From: Saturnia japonica
Taxonomy: Eukaryota; Arthropoda; Insecta; Lepidoptera; Saturniidae
Direction of reading: 5' to 3'
Assembly (NCBI GenBank): GCA_033032175.1
Contig: CM065322.1
Location: 2,914,001-2,978,000 of the forward strand
DNA length: 64,000 nucleotides
Positions 1 to 10,369 of the stretch are shown piece by piece (position 1 is the stretch's first letter; each line of letters starts with the position of its first letter). The position numbers and the translations under genes are program-made. Below the pieces are notes generated by a model. That model was given only the letters and a program-made list of their open reading frames with translations, ran no database searches and was not told the DNA's origin.

Positions 1-125
1 TGTGATCGGTTTGACTGTGGTGAGTGTGAGTGTGAGTGTGGTGTGTGTGAGTTTATGTACCTACCTGTGTGGTGTGTGCACCAGTGAGGGGAGCAGTGCA
101 TTTGTGTCTGTTGGTTGCTAATGAA
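1..125. repeat. TG-rich tract plus interspersed repeat, family also at 45.55 kb
   Basis: The first 50 bases are an impure (TGAG/TG)n tract. From about base 50 the sequence (ACCTGTGTGGTGTG, a GCAGTG core, TGTCTGTT, then TGCAAGT) recurs in the same order and orientation at about 45555-45660. No protein is encoded. I read this as the edge of an interspersed repeat cut by the window boundary. Confidence 0.55.
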
Positions 126-589
126 TGCAAGTTACCAGTTTTGCGTTGTATAGTATTGGTTGATGATGAAAAGGTTGAGGTATAATGTGAGCTGAGGATT
201 CTAATGATATTCACGACAACAAACAAAAATTAAACCAAATATTGACTTTAAGCTTTAAAGTTACGCGGAGGCAACAAAAACTAGTTACACTTACACAATG
301 TACAACAAATTAAATATATGTATATGTAAAATATAATTTTTCAAAATATTTAATTTTTTTCCATACCAAAATAACTATAAGGTGATTAAGAGGAGTTACG
401 CTGTAAATCCGACCATGTGGCGTCGACAGTAGCAAACGATGGCTTATACATCAAAAATTAACTGAAGATGTTTTCAACAACATCTATTAGGACATGTTAC
501 ATTTATTCCTTTGACAGTGATCATTTATTTAATGGTTAAACCATCCCTTTTGTGCAAGCAAACGGGTGATGTTATTTATAAACGTCTCG
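126..589. other. AT-rich non-coding stretch
   Basis: No coding potential, tRNA-like fold or recognisable repeat was seen. Only A/T runs are apparent. Confidence 0.5.
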
Positions 590-875
590 TTTAGCGCTTT
601 TCCTGCGGCTTCGTTCGCGTCATAATTGAGTTATAATTGCTAAATACCAACTTTCAAGTATTTGTCTTCAAAAAAGTCGGATTTTCACATAAAATTTTAT
701 CCCCTTTGCCATCACCATAAGGGTAGAATTTCCAAAAATCCCTCCTTAGTGCACACTAACAGTGTAAAAGAAACTGCAAACTGCATGCAAATTTTTACGG
801 TCTTAACCCTGACAGTTTACGCTGGGCGTTGATATTTCAGTCAGTAATTGCATTATCCTTGTATATTAAATATGT
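590..875 (-). repeat. Interspersed repeat, Helitron-like remnant, copy 1
   Basis: This stretch is collinear with 61062-61330. Both have a GCGCTTT...CTTCG(T/C)TCGCxTCATA block, then GTCTTCAAAAA, GGATTTTCATA, GAATTTCCAAAAATCC and GTTGATATxTCAGTCAGT. The start of the better copy (ACTAGCGCTTTC) is the reverse complement of a CTAGT-type Helitron 3' end, which suggests the element lies on the minus strand. It is old, with many substitutions and indels. Confidence 0.6.
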
Positions 876-1440
876 TATATCTATTGGTTCACATACTGAG
901 AGCCGGCTTTGACTTCGCCTTATGGTCATAAAACTTCAGAAGATCTAGTGTCAAATACGTGCATAATTTTATATCTTCCGCGTTTTTTATTAGAAGTTCT
1001 AAAATTTCAAATACATACACACTAATAGAAGAATATTTTGCTTTTATGTTTTAATATGTATGTGATTTATAACAAGTTTCAGGAATTAACTTAGATAAGC
1101 TAGGTTTAGTAAATGACTGTCATAGCTTTGATACTAGCAATGAACACATAGTTCATTCCGTATTTTATACTTACCTAATAAGACGAAAACTAGTTTTTTT
1201 TGGTAATTTTTTAGGGTATTATAAAGTGGATCATTACTTACATGGTATTCATGTGTGGAAATGACTCCCTATTTGTAGATAAATACCCTAAAATAATTAT
1301 TATAATTATTTACACAGTAAACAAATTATAGACCCCATCCAATACCCTGATTATTGCCGGTTGTTCTCCATAATTGGGATGTTTTACGTATCGGTAGTTG
1401 TGTTTTAAAGTTCATAAGTATCTTATCAGTGCCTAAATTG
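876..1440. other. AT-rich non-coding stretch with one small inverted repeat
   Basis: The arm TTTTAGGGTATT at about 1209-1220 pairs with AATACCCTAAAA at about 1282-1293. The ~85-bp fold could be a tiny MITE remnant. Nothing else is recognisable. Confidence 0.35.
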
Positions 1441-1473
1441 AAAAAAAAATTGTGCGTATCGGAACGCTCGACA

Positions 1474-1699
1474 GAAGTGATAACTTAAACCAATCAAAAC
1501 GAAAAAAAAAATCCAAACGAAAGAGAGAAAGAGAAGCTGGCGAGGATTCTAAACTAGGACTTCGGCCATAACAGTCACGCATACGACCGCTAAGCTACGA
1601 GCGTGTTGTTGGAATTGACTGAAACTATACTACTATTAATAGCGCCGTAACGCGTTACGTTACAAAGCGGTTTACCCTCCCATAGGAAGTTATCACTTC
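1474..1699 (-). repeat. tRNA-like sequence between 13-bp inverted repeats
   Basis: GAAGTGATAACTT at 1474-1486 is exactly inverted at 1687-1699. Between them, read on the minus strand, lies a tRNA-like block. It has an A-box-like TAGCTTAGCGGTC and, about 30 bases on, a degenerate B box (AGTTTAGAATCC). The acceptor stem does not close convincingly, so this is better read as a SINE or tRNA-derived repeat than as a functional tRNA. No product is predicted. Confidence 0.45.
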
Positions 1700-1705
1700 A
1701 AAAAG

Positions 1706-2339
1706 TGTTTTGAATTTTGTTGTGGTTTGATTTGAACTGTATATAAAGCCCTAGAAACATGCTATGAATACATTGCGCCTTTCAGACAACCATTCAAGCG
1801 CTTTCATCGCTTCAATTTCGCATTCCATGAAGTTTTCATATATTAAAATATATAACAAGCACGAGCAGGTATAGTGCATTTTGGGTCATTAACTTTCACT
1901 ACTACAAAAAAGGTAAAGCAAAGCGTAAAACGTTTGGTCAATATTAATAATATCATGTTATCCTTTGTCTCACTAAGGAACTGACCAACATAATCTTTGA
2001 TGCGTAACATGATAAACTTCTGACATACAATTTTAATTATGTGTCAGAGCCAACTGGAATTAAGGAACAATACCTTTGTTATAGTTTTTAAGAATTTAAA
2101 TTTAATTTTGTTTACCTTACCTATATGTGTAACATCAGCTAAAACTAGTAAGATTTTTTAAAAACTAAATGCAGTTGTAGCCTTATTGTACATTACAACC
2201 ACTCGAGCAGGTATATTTTACCGAGGTAAATACTAGAACTGATATTTTAGGAAATAATTGGCACGGCGGTAAACAGACGGGCTTTGTTTCATCTCTTATA
2301 TATAAATATCGCCGGGAAGTTGATAGTTATTTATGTTTT
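1706..2339. other. AT-rich non-coding stretch
   Basis: A TATATAAAG box at about 1740 is the only promoter-like word, and no open frame follows it. Otherwise nothing is recognised. Confidence 0.4.
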
Positions 2340-2344
2340 TTTTT

Positions 2345-2590
2345 TTCAAACAACTAAGGTGGCAAACAGGCATACAGTCTGCCTGATGGTAAGCGGCTAC
2401 CGTAGCCTATAGACGTTTGAAATACCACAGGTATCATTAGCACGTTGCCGACCTTCAACCCCCTACCCCAAAGAGCCCTGAAAACCCTGCTCGCCGCAGG
2501 AGGACAACACAAGTTTTTTGGCTGCGATCTTCTTTAGGGTGGACGTGTTCCACCAGTTGGACTGCCGCAAGTTGAGACAGATCTTCAAAT
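2345..2590 (-). repeat. Interspersed repeat family B, minus-strand copy
   Basis: The reverse complement carries the ordered words of family B: CCACCCTAAAGAAGATCGCAG, then CCTGCGGCGAGCAGGG, TCAGGGCTCTTTGGGGTAGG, AAGGTCGGCAACGTGCTA and TACGGTAGCCGCTTACCATC. The same series occurs at 24950-25280, 29070-29215, 37430-37600 and 55510-55725. This is a very common type of non-coding repeat in Lepidoptera. No coding capacity is seen. Confidence 0.7.
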
Positions 2591-2623
2591 TATCTGTGCC
2601 CTACATCTCTTTTACATCTTATA

Positions 2624-3030
2624 TCTATAAAATTAATAAAATTGAAATGTCCTTTTGTAATGTCAAAATAACAGCTTGTTACTAAATGCATATGAAAGTA
2701 TATACGATGCTTAACAAAAAAAATAACATTTGTAATTTTTTTTTCTTTCTGTTTGTTCCAGGGAATCTCCGAAACGGTTGGACCGATTTTGATGGGACTT
2801 TCATCAGTAGATAGCTGATGTTATTAGGAGTAATTTAGGCTACGTTTATTTTAGGAAAATAATTAGGGAACCTGCACAAAAAAAAACTGGTCATGGTAAA
2901 ACAATTCGGGCGCTTAAATAGCTTACGCTGAGTAAACCATAAGATATATAGCAAATTAATATACTAAACAATTGTAGACATTAAAAAGACCTACTAAAAA
3001 GACTGCGAGACCATAGGTGTATACCATAGA
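2624..3030 (+). mobile_element. Helitron-like non-autonomous element, 5' part
   Basis: It begins TCTATAAAATTAATAAAATTG and contains GGTTGGACCGATTTTGA, GATAGCTGATG and GGGCGCTTAAATAGCTTACG. It is collinear with complete copies at 12471-12889 and 28082-28554. The match stops at about 3025-3040, and the missing 3' part resumes at about 6083. The element was therefore split by the intervening LINE. The TC start and CTAG end of the intact copies are the usual Helitron termini. Confidence 0.75.
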
Positions 3031-3441
3031 CCATATATTTCTGATTGATTTGATCCATATTAATGTTAAACTCGATTGTTCTGTATTAACTTAGTAGATG
3101 AGTTAATGTTATATATACATTTTTATTGTTCTTTTTTGTTATGAAAAATAATTTTTAACTTAACATATTAAAACCACTCAATTAACCGATAGATAAATTG
3201 ATATAATCATTTGTTAAAACTTTTTACTTTATAAATTATATTAGTATTATATATTAAGTTTAGCATTATTATTATTTTTTACTTTTTTACATAACATATT
3301 GTTTTGAACTTATTTATATACATATATTATTATTGTTTATATACATATTATATTCTCATTACTATATTAAAAGTTGTAAATAATAATTTCACAACCCTTA
3401 AAAAAACTTTGGAAAATGATTTTGTTGCTTGCCCCAAAAAT

Positions 3442-4588
3442 TTCATTGTATGTCATATAAACGCACAGAGTATCCCATGTCATTACGATGATATCTTGGA
3501 CACTTTTGATTCTTCACTGATACACGCTGTACTGGTCTCTGAGTCATGGCTCAAGCCGTCGCTTCCATCTTCTTTATATTCTATTCCAGACTATATACTT
3601 GTCAGAAACGACCGCACTGGTAAGGAAGGTAGGTGGTGGCGTTGCAATCTACTTGAAAAGAATGTATCCCTTTAAAATTATTTTGAGTTCCACTTCTAGC
3701 AACAACGCTTCGTGTGAATTTCTCTTTCTTGAAATTGACTTAGGTCTTAAGTTTGCTATTGGTGTAGTGTACTGTCCTCCAGCAGTTAACTACTTCTCCG
3801 AACTGGAACTGCATTTTGAGAATCTTATGGCAAATTATAACCGTATATTCATTATGGGTGATTTCAACACGTGCCTGCTTCGTAATGATTCCAGATGCCT
3901 CAAATTACGATCGATTCTCGAATCTGCTAGTTTTAGTATTTTAGATTTAGCACCCACGCACCTCTCTAGTAACTCTGATTCTCTCTTAGATTTGATGATA
4001 ACTTCGGACACCAATATCTTATTTAGTTGTGGGCAACATTTGGCGCCAGCCTTCTCGCACCATGATTTGATATATGCCTCCCTTAAAATTAAAACACCTA
4101 AACCTAAACCTATAATTCTCTCTCAAAGAAATTTTGACCGTATGAACACCGATAAGCTCCTTAGTGACGCTGCTAACATTGATTGGGCAGCGGTAGAATC
4201 TCTGTCTACAGTAGATGAGAAGCTACATTTCCTGAACACTACTGTTGTTGATCTTATTGACCATCATGCCCCAGTTCGTCCTATAAAAATCAAGCATCGT
4301 CCTGCTCCTTGGTTTTCAGATCCAATACGTAGGGCAATGTTAAAGCGTGATCGTGCATTTCGTAAGTTCAAATGTCACAGGTCTGATGAAAATTGGGTGC
4401 TGTACAAAGCCTTAAGGAACAGATGTAATCTTCTGTGCCGGAACGCCAAACGTCGCTATATTTATAAGCAACTTGAAGTATCCACACCTGCTTGCTTATG
4501 GAAATTTCTAAAGTCGCTCGGACTATCCAAACCCTTGAATAGGGACGATAAAATTCCTATTGACTTAAGCTTATTCTCCTATGTGTGA
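3442..4588 (+). pseudogene. LINE endonuclease domain, frameshifted
   Basis: This is the AP-endonuclease domain that nicks target DNA for retrotransposition. It starts in frame 1 with HINAQSI and SESWL, both metal or active-site segments of the family. It then shifts frame near 3620-3630, where one extra base separates RNDRTGK from VGGGVAIYL. In the second frame GDFN and SHHDLI give the remaining catalytic signature. The family usually has SDH at the last site, so SHH may be a lost or a natural variant residue. A basic linker rich in R and K follows (WFSDPIRRAMLKRDRAFRKFK). A stop at 4586-4588 interrupts the link to the RT. Confidence 0.85.
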
Positions 4589-4604
4589 CTTCTATCATAA
4601 ACTT

Positions 4605-5233
4605 TTCTTTACCCACAATTTTGGAATCTATTGTCAATAAACAAGTTACTTCTTTCCTCATTGAACAACGATCTATTAAATCAATTTCAGTCTGGCTTTC
4701 GAACCGCCCACAGTACTACTACTGCTCTGCTTAAGATCACGGAAGATGTTATATCTAATATGGAAAAAGGTATGGTCACAGTATTGGTCCTTATTGATTT
4801 TAGCAATGCATTTAATGCTGTTGACCACGATCTTCTGATTGCCGCTCTTTCTTGTCTTCAGTTTTCACCCTTAGCACTGGAATGGTCTTCTTCTTATCTC
4901 CGAATTCGTCACCAGGCTGTTCGCGTCTATGATGGCAAATCAGATTGGTGTGCTCTAGAAGCTGGTGTTCCCCAAGGCGGCATTCTTTCTCCGTTACTTT
5001 TTTCTATTTTTATAAACTTACTTACGCCTATTTTACAATCCCACTACCATCTCTATGCTGATGACCTGCAATTGTATCTGCATTGCGAAATAAAGAATCT
5101 TCCTTCTATAATCAATAATTTAAACAAGGACCTCTCAAGTTTACTTTCCTGGTCTGAATCTTACGGGATTTATGTTAATCCAACTAAATGTCAATCCATT
5201 ATAATTGGTAGCTCAAAACAGCTTGTTAAATAG
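4605..5233 (+). pseudogene. LINE reverse transcriptase domain, deleted and frameshifted
   Basis: The RT core is clear: QSGFRTAHSTTTALLKI, DFSNAFNAVDHDLL (motif A), GVPQGGILSPLLF (motif B) and LYADDLQLYL (the catalytic YADD). The segment just upstream (ILESIVNKQVTSFL) lies in a different frame from NNDLLNQFQSGF, so a frameshift falls near 4660. The usual ~100-120 residues of RT motifs 0-1 between the endonuclease linker and this point are absent, indicating an internal deletion at about 4575-4610. The frame ends at a TAG after SKQLVK, next to another frameshift. Confidence 0.85.
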
Positions 5234-5239
5234 ACTTTA

Positions 5240-5916
5240 ATTCATTGACTCCTCTTCAATACAATAAATGTACCATTCCTTACTCAACTACGGTGAAAAA
5301 TCTTGGTATCATCTTCGATACTAAATTATGCTGGGCAGACCAGGTCAAGGAAGTTAGTAGAAAATTTTATGCTTCTCTTCATTCTGTCATGCGTTTGAAA
5401 CACTTTCTTCCTGTTAATACTAAGATTTCCCTAGTGAATACTCTTCTTCTACCACTTCTGGATTATGCAGACGTTGCTTAATTGGACCTCTCAGAATATC
5501 TCTTAAATAAATTTGATCGTCTACTCAATAACTGTAGCCGTTTCATCTTCCGTCTTCGGAAGTTTGATCATGTTTCTGAATACCGAGCCAGGTTGAAATG
5601 GCTACCTATTCGGCAACGTAGGAATATAAGAATACTTTGTCTTCTTTTCTCCGTACTTAATAATCCCAAATCCCCTAAATATTTAAAAACACTTTTTCAA
5701 TCTCTCGCGGATACGCATAATAGACAGCTAAGGTCTTCTGATTCTTTAATTCTCAGTATACCAAGTCATCATACTAATTTCCGCGACCAATCCTTCGCCG
5801 TTACAGCAGCACGACTGTGGAATTCGCTTCCTATCAATATCCAACTGGCCAACTCTCGAAATTTATTCAAGTATTCGCTACGTAGGTTTTACTTGGAGCA
5901 ATTGAATACTTCTTAA
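5240..5916 (+). pseudogene. LINE ORF2 C-terminal region with in-frame stop
   Basis: This continues the RT polypeptide after a frameshift. It has KNLGIIFDTKLCW and ISLVNTLLLPLLDYADVA, then a TAA at 5479-5481 where relatives would have a tyrosine-type codon, and then LDLSEYLLNKFDRLLNNCSRFIF. The distal part (WLPIRQRRN, FAVTAARLWNSLP, the last typical of the C-terminus of CR1/Jockey-type LINEs) is open to a natural TAA at 5914-5916. The single stop at 5479 looks like a point change, since the frame is otherwise intact across it. Confidence 0.85.
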
Positions 5917-6080
5917 TAATATATCTTAATAATCGTTATAAACTTTTTTTTTACTTAACATTATGCACACCTTGCATATACCTTTCCCTTGCTCCCTTGG
6001 AAGACTGGCAGAGAATGCTTTTTAGCATTAAGTCCTCCATTTGTACTTTTTTTTGTGCAATAAAGAATATATAATAATAT
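5917..6080 (+). repeat. 3' untranslated tail of the CR1/Jockey-type LINE
   Basis: The tail includes CCCTTGCTCCCTTGGAAGAC, CAGAGAATGC, AGCATTAAG, CCTCCATTTGTACTTTT and AATAAAGAAT. The same series occurs without the coding region at 26397-26480. This confirms the 3' boundary and shows the family has at least two insertions here. Confidence 0.8.
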
Positions 6081-6082
6081 AT

Positions 6083-6170
6083 TCTAAGGATTACCCACAA
6101 TAAGCATATAACCGTAAGCGGGAGTAGCAACATTCGCGCGTATGCTCGATCGACGGCATTCAGTAGTTAG
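6083..6170 (+). mobile_element. Helitron-like element, 3' part separated by LINE
   Basis: TTCTAAGGATTACCCACAAT, then AAGCAT, GCGGGAGTAGCAA and ATTCGCGCG line up with the 3' ends of the copies at 12777-12889 and 28470-28554. Together with 2624-3030 it forms one element interrupted by the LINE. The terminal CTAG has decayed to TTAG. Confidence 0.7.
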
Positions 6171-6214
6171 TAATATAAGTATTCCACAGATGTACCACGA
6201 TAACATACATGCAA

Positions 6215-6262
6215 TTCAAGCGCTCACGTTTCCTCACAATATTTTCCTTCACACCAACCGAT
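6215..6262. repeat. Short old LINE/SINE fragment
   Basis: GTTTCCTCACAATATTTTCCTTCAC matches a motif also present at about 15420-15445 (TTTTCCTTCACCGTCTGCC). It is a fragment of a common repeat. Confidence 0.35.
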
Positions 6263-7425
6263 AATGTTACTAATTCGAGAGCTATTCATATTCAGTTAAT
6301 TTCTTAGCTACTATAAATTGACATAACAATAGAAACACAACTGTCCAACAACAAACACTAAGCAATTACGGTGTAGGAAATTCCTCATCCCCACAATTTA
6401 TTTAAACACAAAGAATCCCTCCTACTTTTACGATGTTAACTTACAAACTTTTATTTACCGTCCATATGTAAATGATTTATAAATATATTGCTTAAATTAT
6501 TGAGAACAATTATTAACATTAACTGAAGCAATAAATCAAATGTAAATATAAGGAATCTTGAATTTAAGTTAGCAGTTCAGTGATAACTTACTTGATATTA
6601 TTTTTAAGAAATAAGACAATTGTTTGTCATTCAAAAGTAGTTATTTAAGTCGATGCAATTTTTATGGTTTTATTGCGATAAAATAAAATAATTAAATAGT
6701 AAATTTTATGCTTAAGCTAAAATTACCTAATTTTGTAAGCCGTATTATTAATTAAAGTCTAATAATTAAGAACTTTTAATAATGTATTATTATAATTGGT
6801 AATTATATTGTTAATACTAATGGTTATGTTACCGTGGTATGGGTTTTGTTTAAATTAAATTAATCATTTTCTTTTCTTAAATAGAACTTTTAAATAATAC
6901 TTACTTAGATGAAAGTTGATATATAATTTGATAATATAATATCGAAATTAACAAGAATTTGCCGACGGCAAAATAAAGCTTGTAGAATTTTCTCAAGCGA
7001 CATGTCACTGTTGGCTTCGAGTATTTATTTAAGGGGCGCTTCAAACGTCGTTTTCCTTTGCGTTAATGTCGTACAACGATTTACTGTGTACCCAATGTTT
7101 TGGATAATTGGGGGTGAATATAAAAGTATTGTTAGAGAAAAAAAAAATAACTTTTTATATTATAATTGAATGGAGTTATGCTTATAGAGATTTATAATGA
7201 ACATAATATAACAAATCAGTAATATAGAATCATTTAGAACCAACGGCAAACAAGATAGAGTGTGTCTATATGGAGAGTGTAATATCTTTTAAATGGTGGT
7301 TCATGGTTGCTATCTCGTCCTCGTTTTCTATCTATCACACAGCCACCCACTTGCTATTTATATCGAAAAAGAATAATGGAAGAGAATACTGATTGAACGG
7401 GAAGGTGTTTGTCTAGCAAGACAAT
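6263..7425. other. AT-rich non-coding stretch
   Basis: There is no coding signature and no repeat that I could pair elsewhere in the window. Runs of A and T and short near-palindromes are all that is seen. Confidence 0.5.
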
Positions 7426-7429
7426 TTTT

Positions 7430-7660
7430 AACAAAAAATAAAATCAACTTCAATTATTTTGAAAACTTCCTTGGCTTATCTTAAGTCGAAGGTCGAATGC
7501 CTATGAAATTAAAATGGGACAACCCTTGAGGTATCCGCATTCCAACGAAAAAAAGAATCATTCAAATCGGTTCATTAAAAAAGAAGATATTGGCTGAATA
7601 TCCATTTTAAAAAAAAACATTCGAATTTAGTAACCTCCTTTTTTTAAGTTCGTTAAAAAA
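7430..7660 (+). repeat. Interspersed repeat, copy 1 (AACTTCAATxATTTT family)
   Basis: It is collinear with 33345-33595. Shared words, in order, are CAACTTCAAT, CAAGTCGAA (TTAAGTCGAA here), ATGAAATTAAAATGGGAC, TCCAACxAAAAA, AAATCGGTT, AAAGAAG, GGCTGAA(T/C)ATCCA and TTCGAATT. It resembles the common lepidopteran repeat built around a poly-A plus GACTTCAA start. No protein is encoded. Confidence 0.65.
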
Positions 7661-9420
7661 TAAGAAATAGTGCTCTGTTTATTTAGTCTACGTTTATTTA
7701 CTTTAAAGTAATTTAAAAAATAAATTACTTTAAGTTTTCGTACATTGTCCACTGTTTTGTATTATTCATAAACAATAAAGCGGAATACCATAATATTATC
7801 TACCCTAAAATAAAATTAGGGACAGGTGATTAAAATCATTTTCATTTAGTACCAATATTACATTGTCCGGTACGACGTACTATCAGGATCGTGAAGTGAT
7901 CATGCGGGTCGTGTGCGGCCTCGCTATGAAGAATTTGTTTATTTGTGAATATATTATTATATACATTATTATGATATTATATTTTATAAAATAACTTATA
8001 TCGGAAAGGTTAAAAATATAAAATGAAATCCTTTCGATAAAAAAATATTGTAAACAGTTTCTTGCTCTCTGTTCTTAATATACAAAACAATATAATTTAT
8101 TTCATAAAAAAAAAAATCTTTATAAGTTGTAGTGGTTAGTAAATTTCACATAAAATTACAGCAAAATTACAATAACAAATTCTGTTCTGGATTAGCGTAA
8201 TGACTAAGCCCGTATCTTCTCTCCAAAAGGTGCCTTCGTCCAATATGGGAATATTAAAAGGCCGGTTTTATATATTACAGTAAAATAAAATAATATACAA
8301 AACATATATTGCATCGTAATTGGTTGAAACAAATATTTCCTTTTTTACGCCAGTCTTTCCATTTTCTTTATTCTTTGAATGAAACTAAAGATTCTTTCTT
8401 TGTAAATATGATGGGTACAAAAGAAAATTCAATTTTACTAGACCCTAGACTTATTACAACCCATATAAAGTTTTTTTGTAAGTTAAAGTGACCACTAGAT
8501 CTCTTATAGTAAGTACTATTTACCTTTTACTTTAACTTTAATTCTGCAACAAGCTTGAAAGTAAAGGATAATATCACAAAGAAACCATACCACCCATAAT
8601 TTGAAAATCTGTCTTCATGCACCTGTGGGTCTGTTTCAGCAACTGTATTTGAGAGCAAGTTTCATTTTAGCATGTTTGCTACTTTAACCATATGGTAAGT
8701 ATAATATAGAAGTAAGAGAAAATATGAATATATTAGCTATGCCCTACGGTTTCACCCGTATTAAATTTGGTCGACCAACACATCCTTGTGGCCAATCGTT
8801 GTTCTCAATTCCCGTAATCGCCTACAGATTTCCAGATAGTTTTGCATTCAGGGTTATCACTTTTTACTTAGAATTGTAGCGTAAATTTATATAGCCTATA
8901 ATCTTCCATAATAAAATAGGCTATAAAATACAAAAAGAGTTTCAAAATATAACTCACTACAAGATTGGAGAGATTGAAACACACAAGAAATCCAATATCT
9001 AGAGCTTTATAAAAGGTATAATATAAAATTCGTCGTTCTAATACCGCACTCATCATAGGAAGTGTTTTATTATATATTTTATCTTTGTTCATCTACATTT
9101 TCCCTTCGCACCGTAGCAGCTCGTCATTTATATCGCAACTTAACGATTAATTTAATTAAAACCGTGTCTCGTGAATCGCTTATTGTATGTGATTATTTAT
9201 TGTGTTTTATTATGTACACATGTTTATTTATTACTTAATCAAACTGATTAATAAAATGTAAAAAAAAACTATTAAACAAATTCATTCGCACAGATTTTTA
9301 AAAAGCAGATATATTTAGTGTTTTATTTTGCAAATTTACAAGGAAAAAAATAACAACATTCGGATTTATTTGTGACTAAGAAAGTTTTTGTATTACACGC
9401 TTTGAAATTTGATACGGAGT
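7661..9420. other. AT-rich non-coding stretch
   Basis: A small frame at 8309-8491 and a minus-strand frame at 8868-9092 show no family resemblance and sit in very AT-rich sequence. A short CCTACGGTTTCACCCGTATT at 8742 is the reverse complement of the GGGTGAAACCGT word common near Helitron-like 3' ends. AATAAAATG followed by A8 at about 9252 is a poly(A)-like end with no gene attached. Confidence 0.45.
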
Positions 9421-9424
9421 TAGT

Positions 9425-9700
9425 TTTTAGAATAAAATCACGTGCCTACTCGGTATGAGAATGCAAAGCGAACTTGTGAAATAGTGTACAGCTGAGTGCT
9501 GCGAGGATGCGTAGCGGCCCGGTAGCTCTAGTTCTCCAAACATCTATTGCACACATTCTCTTCGCTCACATCTCTCGCTTTTTGTATGTACAAATACCTA
9601 AATACTGCTCTACTAAAGCTACGCTGAGCGAGGCTAGTACAATGAAGTAATCCTTGGTCGATTTGTTCCTCACGCACCGCCTAGTTACCTCGCTTATTTC
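9425..9700. other. Higher-GC block, probable repeat of unknown type
   Basis: This is clearly richer in GC than its flanks (GCGAGGATGCGTAGCGGCCC, then CTACGCTGAGCGAGGCTAG). No open frame, second copy or RNA fold was found. Its sharp edges suggest an inserted repeat. Confidence 0.3.
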
Positions 9701-9724
9701 TTATTGATATGTAGCATAAGACTA

Positions 9725-10365
9725 AAATCTATAAAGTGTACTCAGTCTTACCTCAACCTTAGCTTAGCTCAAACTTCGCTAAGTATTTACTCAGCACAAT
9801 CTTAGGTTTCGAATTTATAGTCGGTTTAGCTTTAACTGAGAAAGTATCTGGTAACTATCAATCAACGTTTCGATACCGCATCTGGACTGTTAAATTTCTT
9901 CAACAAATAAATAAACTAATCACGGATTATGTCTAGAAAACTAAAAAGATATTTAAAATAAAATTTAAATTGTGTAATTGTATAATATTCAACTTGCTTT
10001 AAAGTAAAAATGACGAGTATTCGCACATAAAATAAAAAGATTAAAGTTTCAAACCAATAACGAGAAACAACTGCAAACAACAGGAATAACAAAACGTGTA
10101 CGTTATAAAAAAAGTAATTTCTATGAAGTAGCCAAGAAATAAAGATAATTTAAAAAGTGTATAAAATCACTTTTAGATCACTATTATGCTATACAATTAT
10201 TTTTTTTGACGTATAATACCCATATTTCCGTAAGTCGTCAAATTCGATGACTTAACTTTACTCAGGTAGAACGGAGCTAATGCTAAGCTTGCGACTATAA
10301 ATTTGAATTTCGGAACTTAAGGCCGAGTTAAGTCTGAGCTAAGACTAAGTAAGCTCTATAGATTT
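9725..10365 (+). mobile_element. 641-bp non-autonomous DNA transposon with long TIRs, copy 1
   Basis: The left end (AAATCTATAAAGTGTACTCA, then GTCTTACCTCAACCTTAG) is the inverted complement of the right end (CTAAGACTAAGTAAGCTCTA then TAGATTT). Subterminal inverted words extend to GCGACTATAAATT / GAATTTATAGTCGG, giving arms of over 100 bp. The interior is AT-rich and non-coding. A second copy lies inverted at 59615-60235. The long arms and lack of coding fit a MITE. The superfamily is not assignable by eye. Confidence 0.75.
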
Positions 10366-10369
10366 GAGC

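Larger units (their letters stand above)
3035..6080 (+). mobile_element. CR1/Jockey-type LINE, broken copy (~3 kb)
   Basis: This non-LTR retrotransposon is bounded on both sides by halves of one Helitron-like element, which fixes its extent well. In order it has an AT-rich leader (about 3040-3440), an apurinic-type endonuclease, a reverse transcriptase, a C-terminal region and a 3' untranslated tail ending in AATAAAGAATATAT. No ORF1 is visible. The ORF is broken by at least three frameshifts, one in-frame stop and an internal deletion, so this copy is dead. A TSD may be ATATATT (about 3033 and 6076). Clade assignment within CR1/Jockey is tentative. Confidence 0.85.

Noticed and set aside
1735..1790. 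TATATAAAG promoter-like word
   Set aside because: No start codon with a sustained frame follows. TATA-like words are common in DNA this AT-rich.
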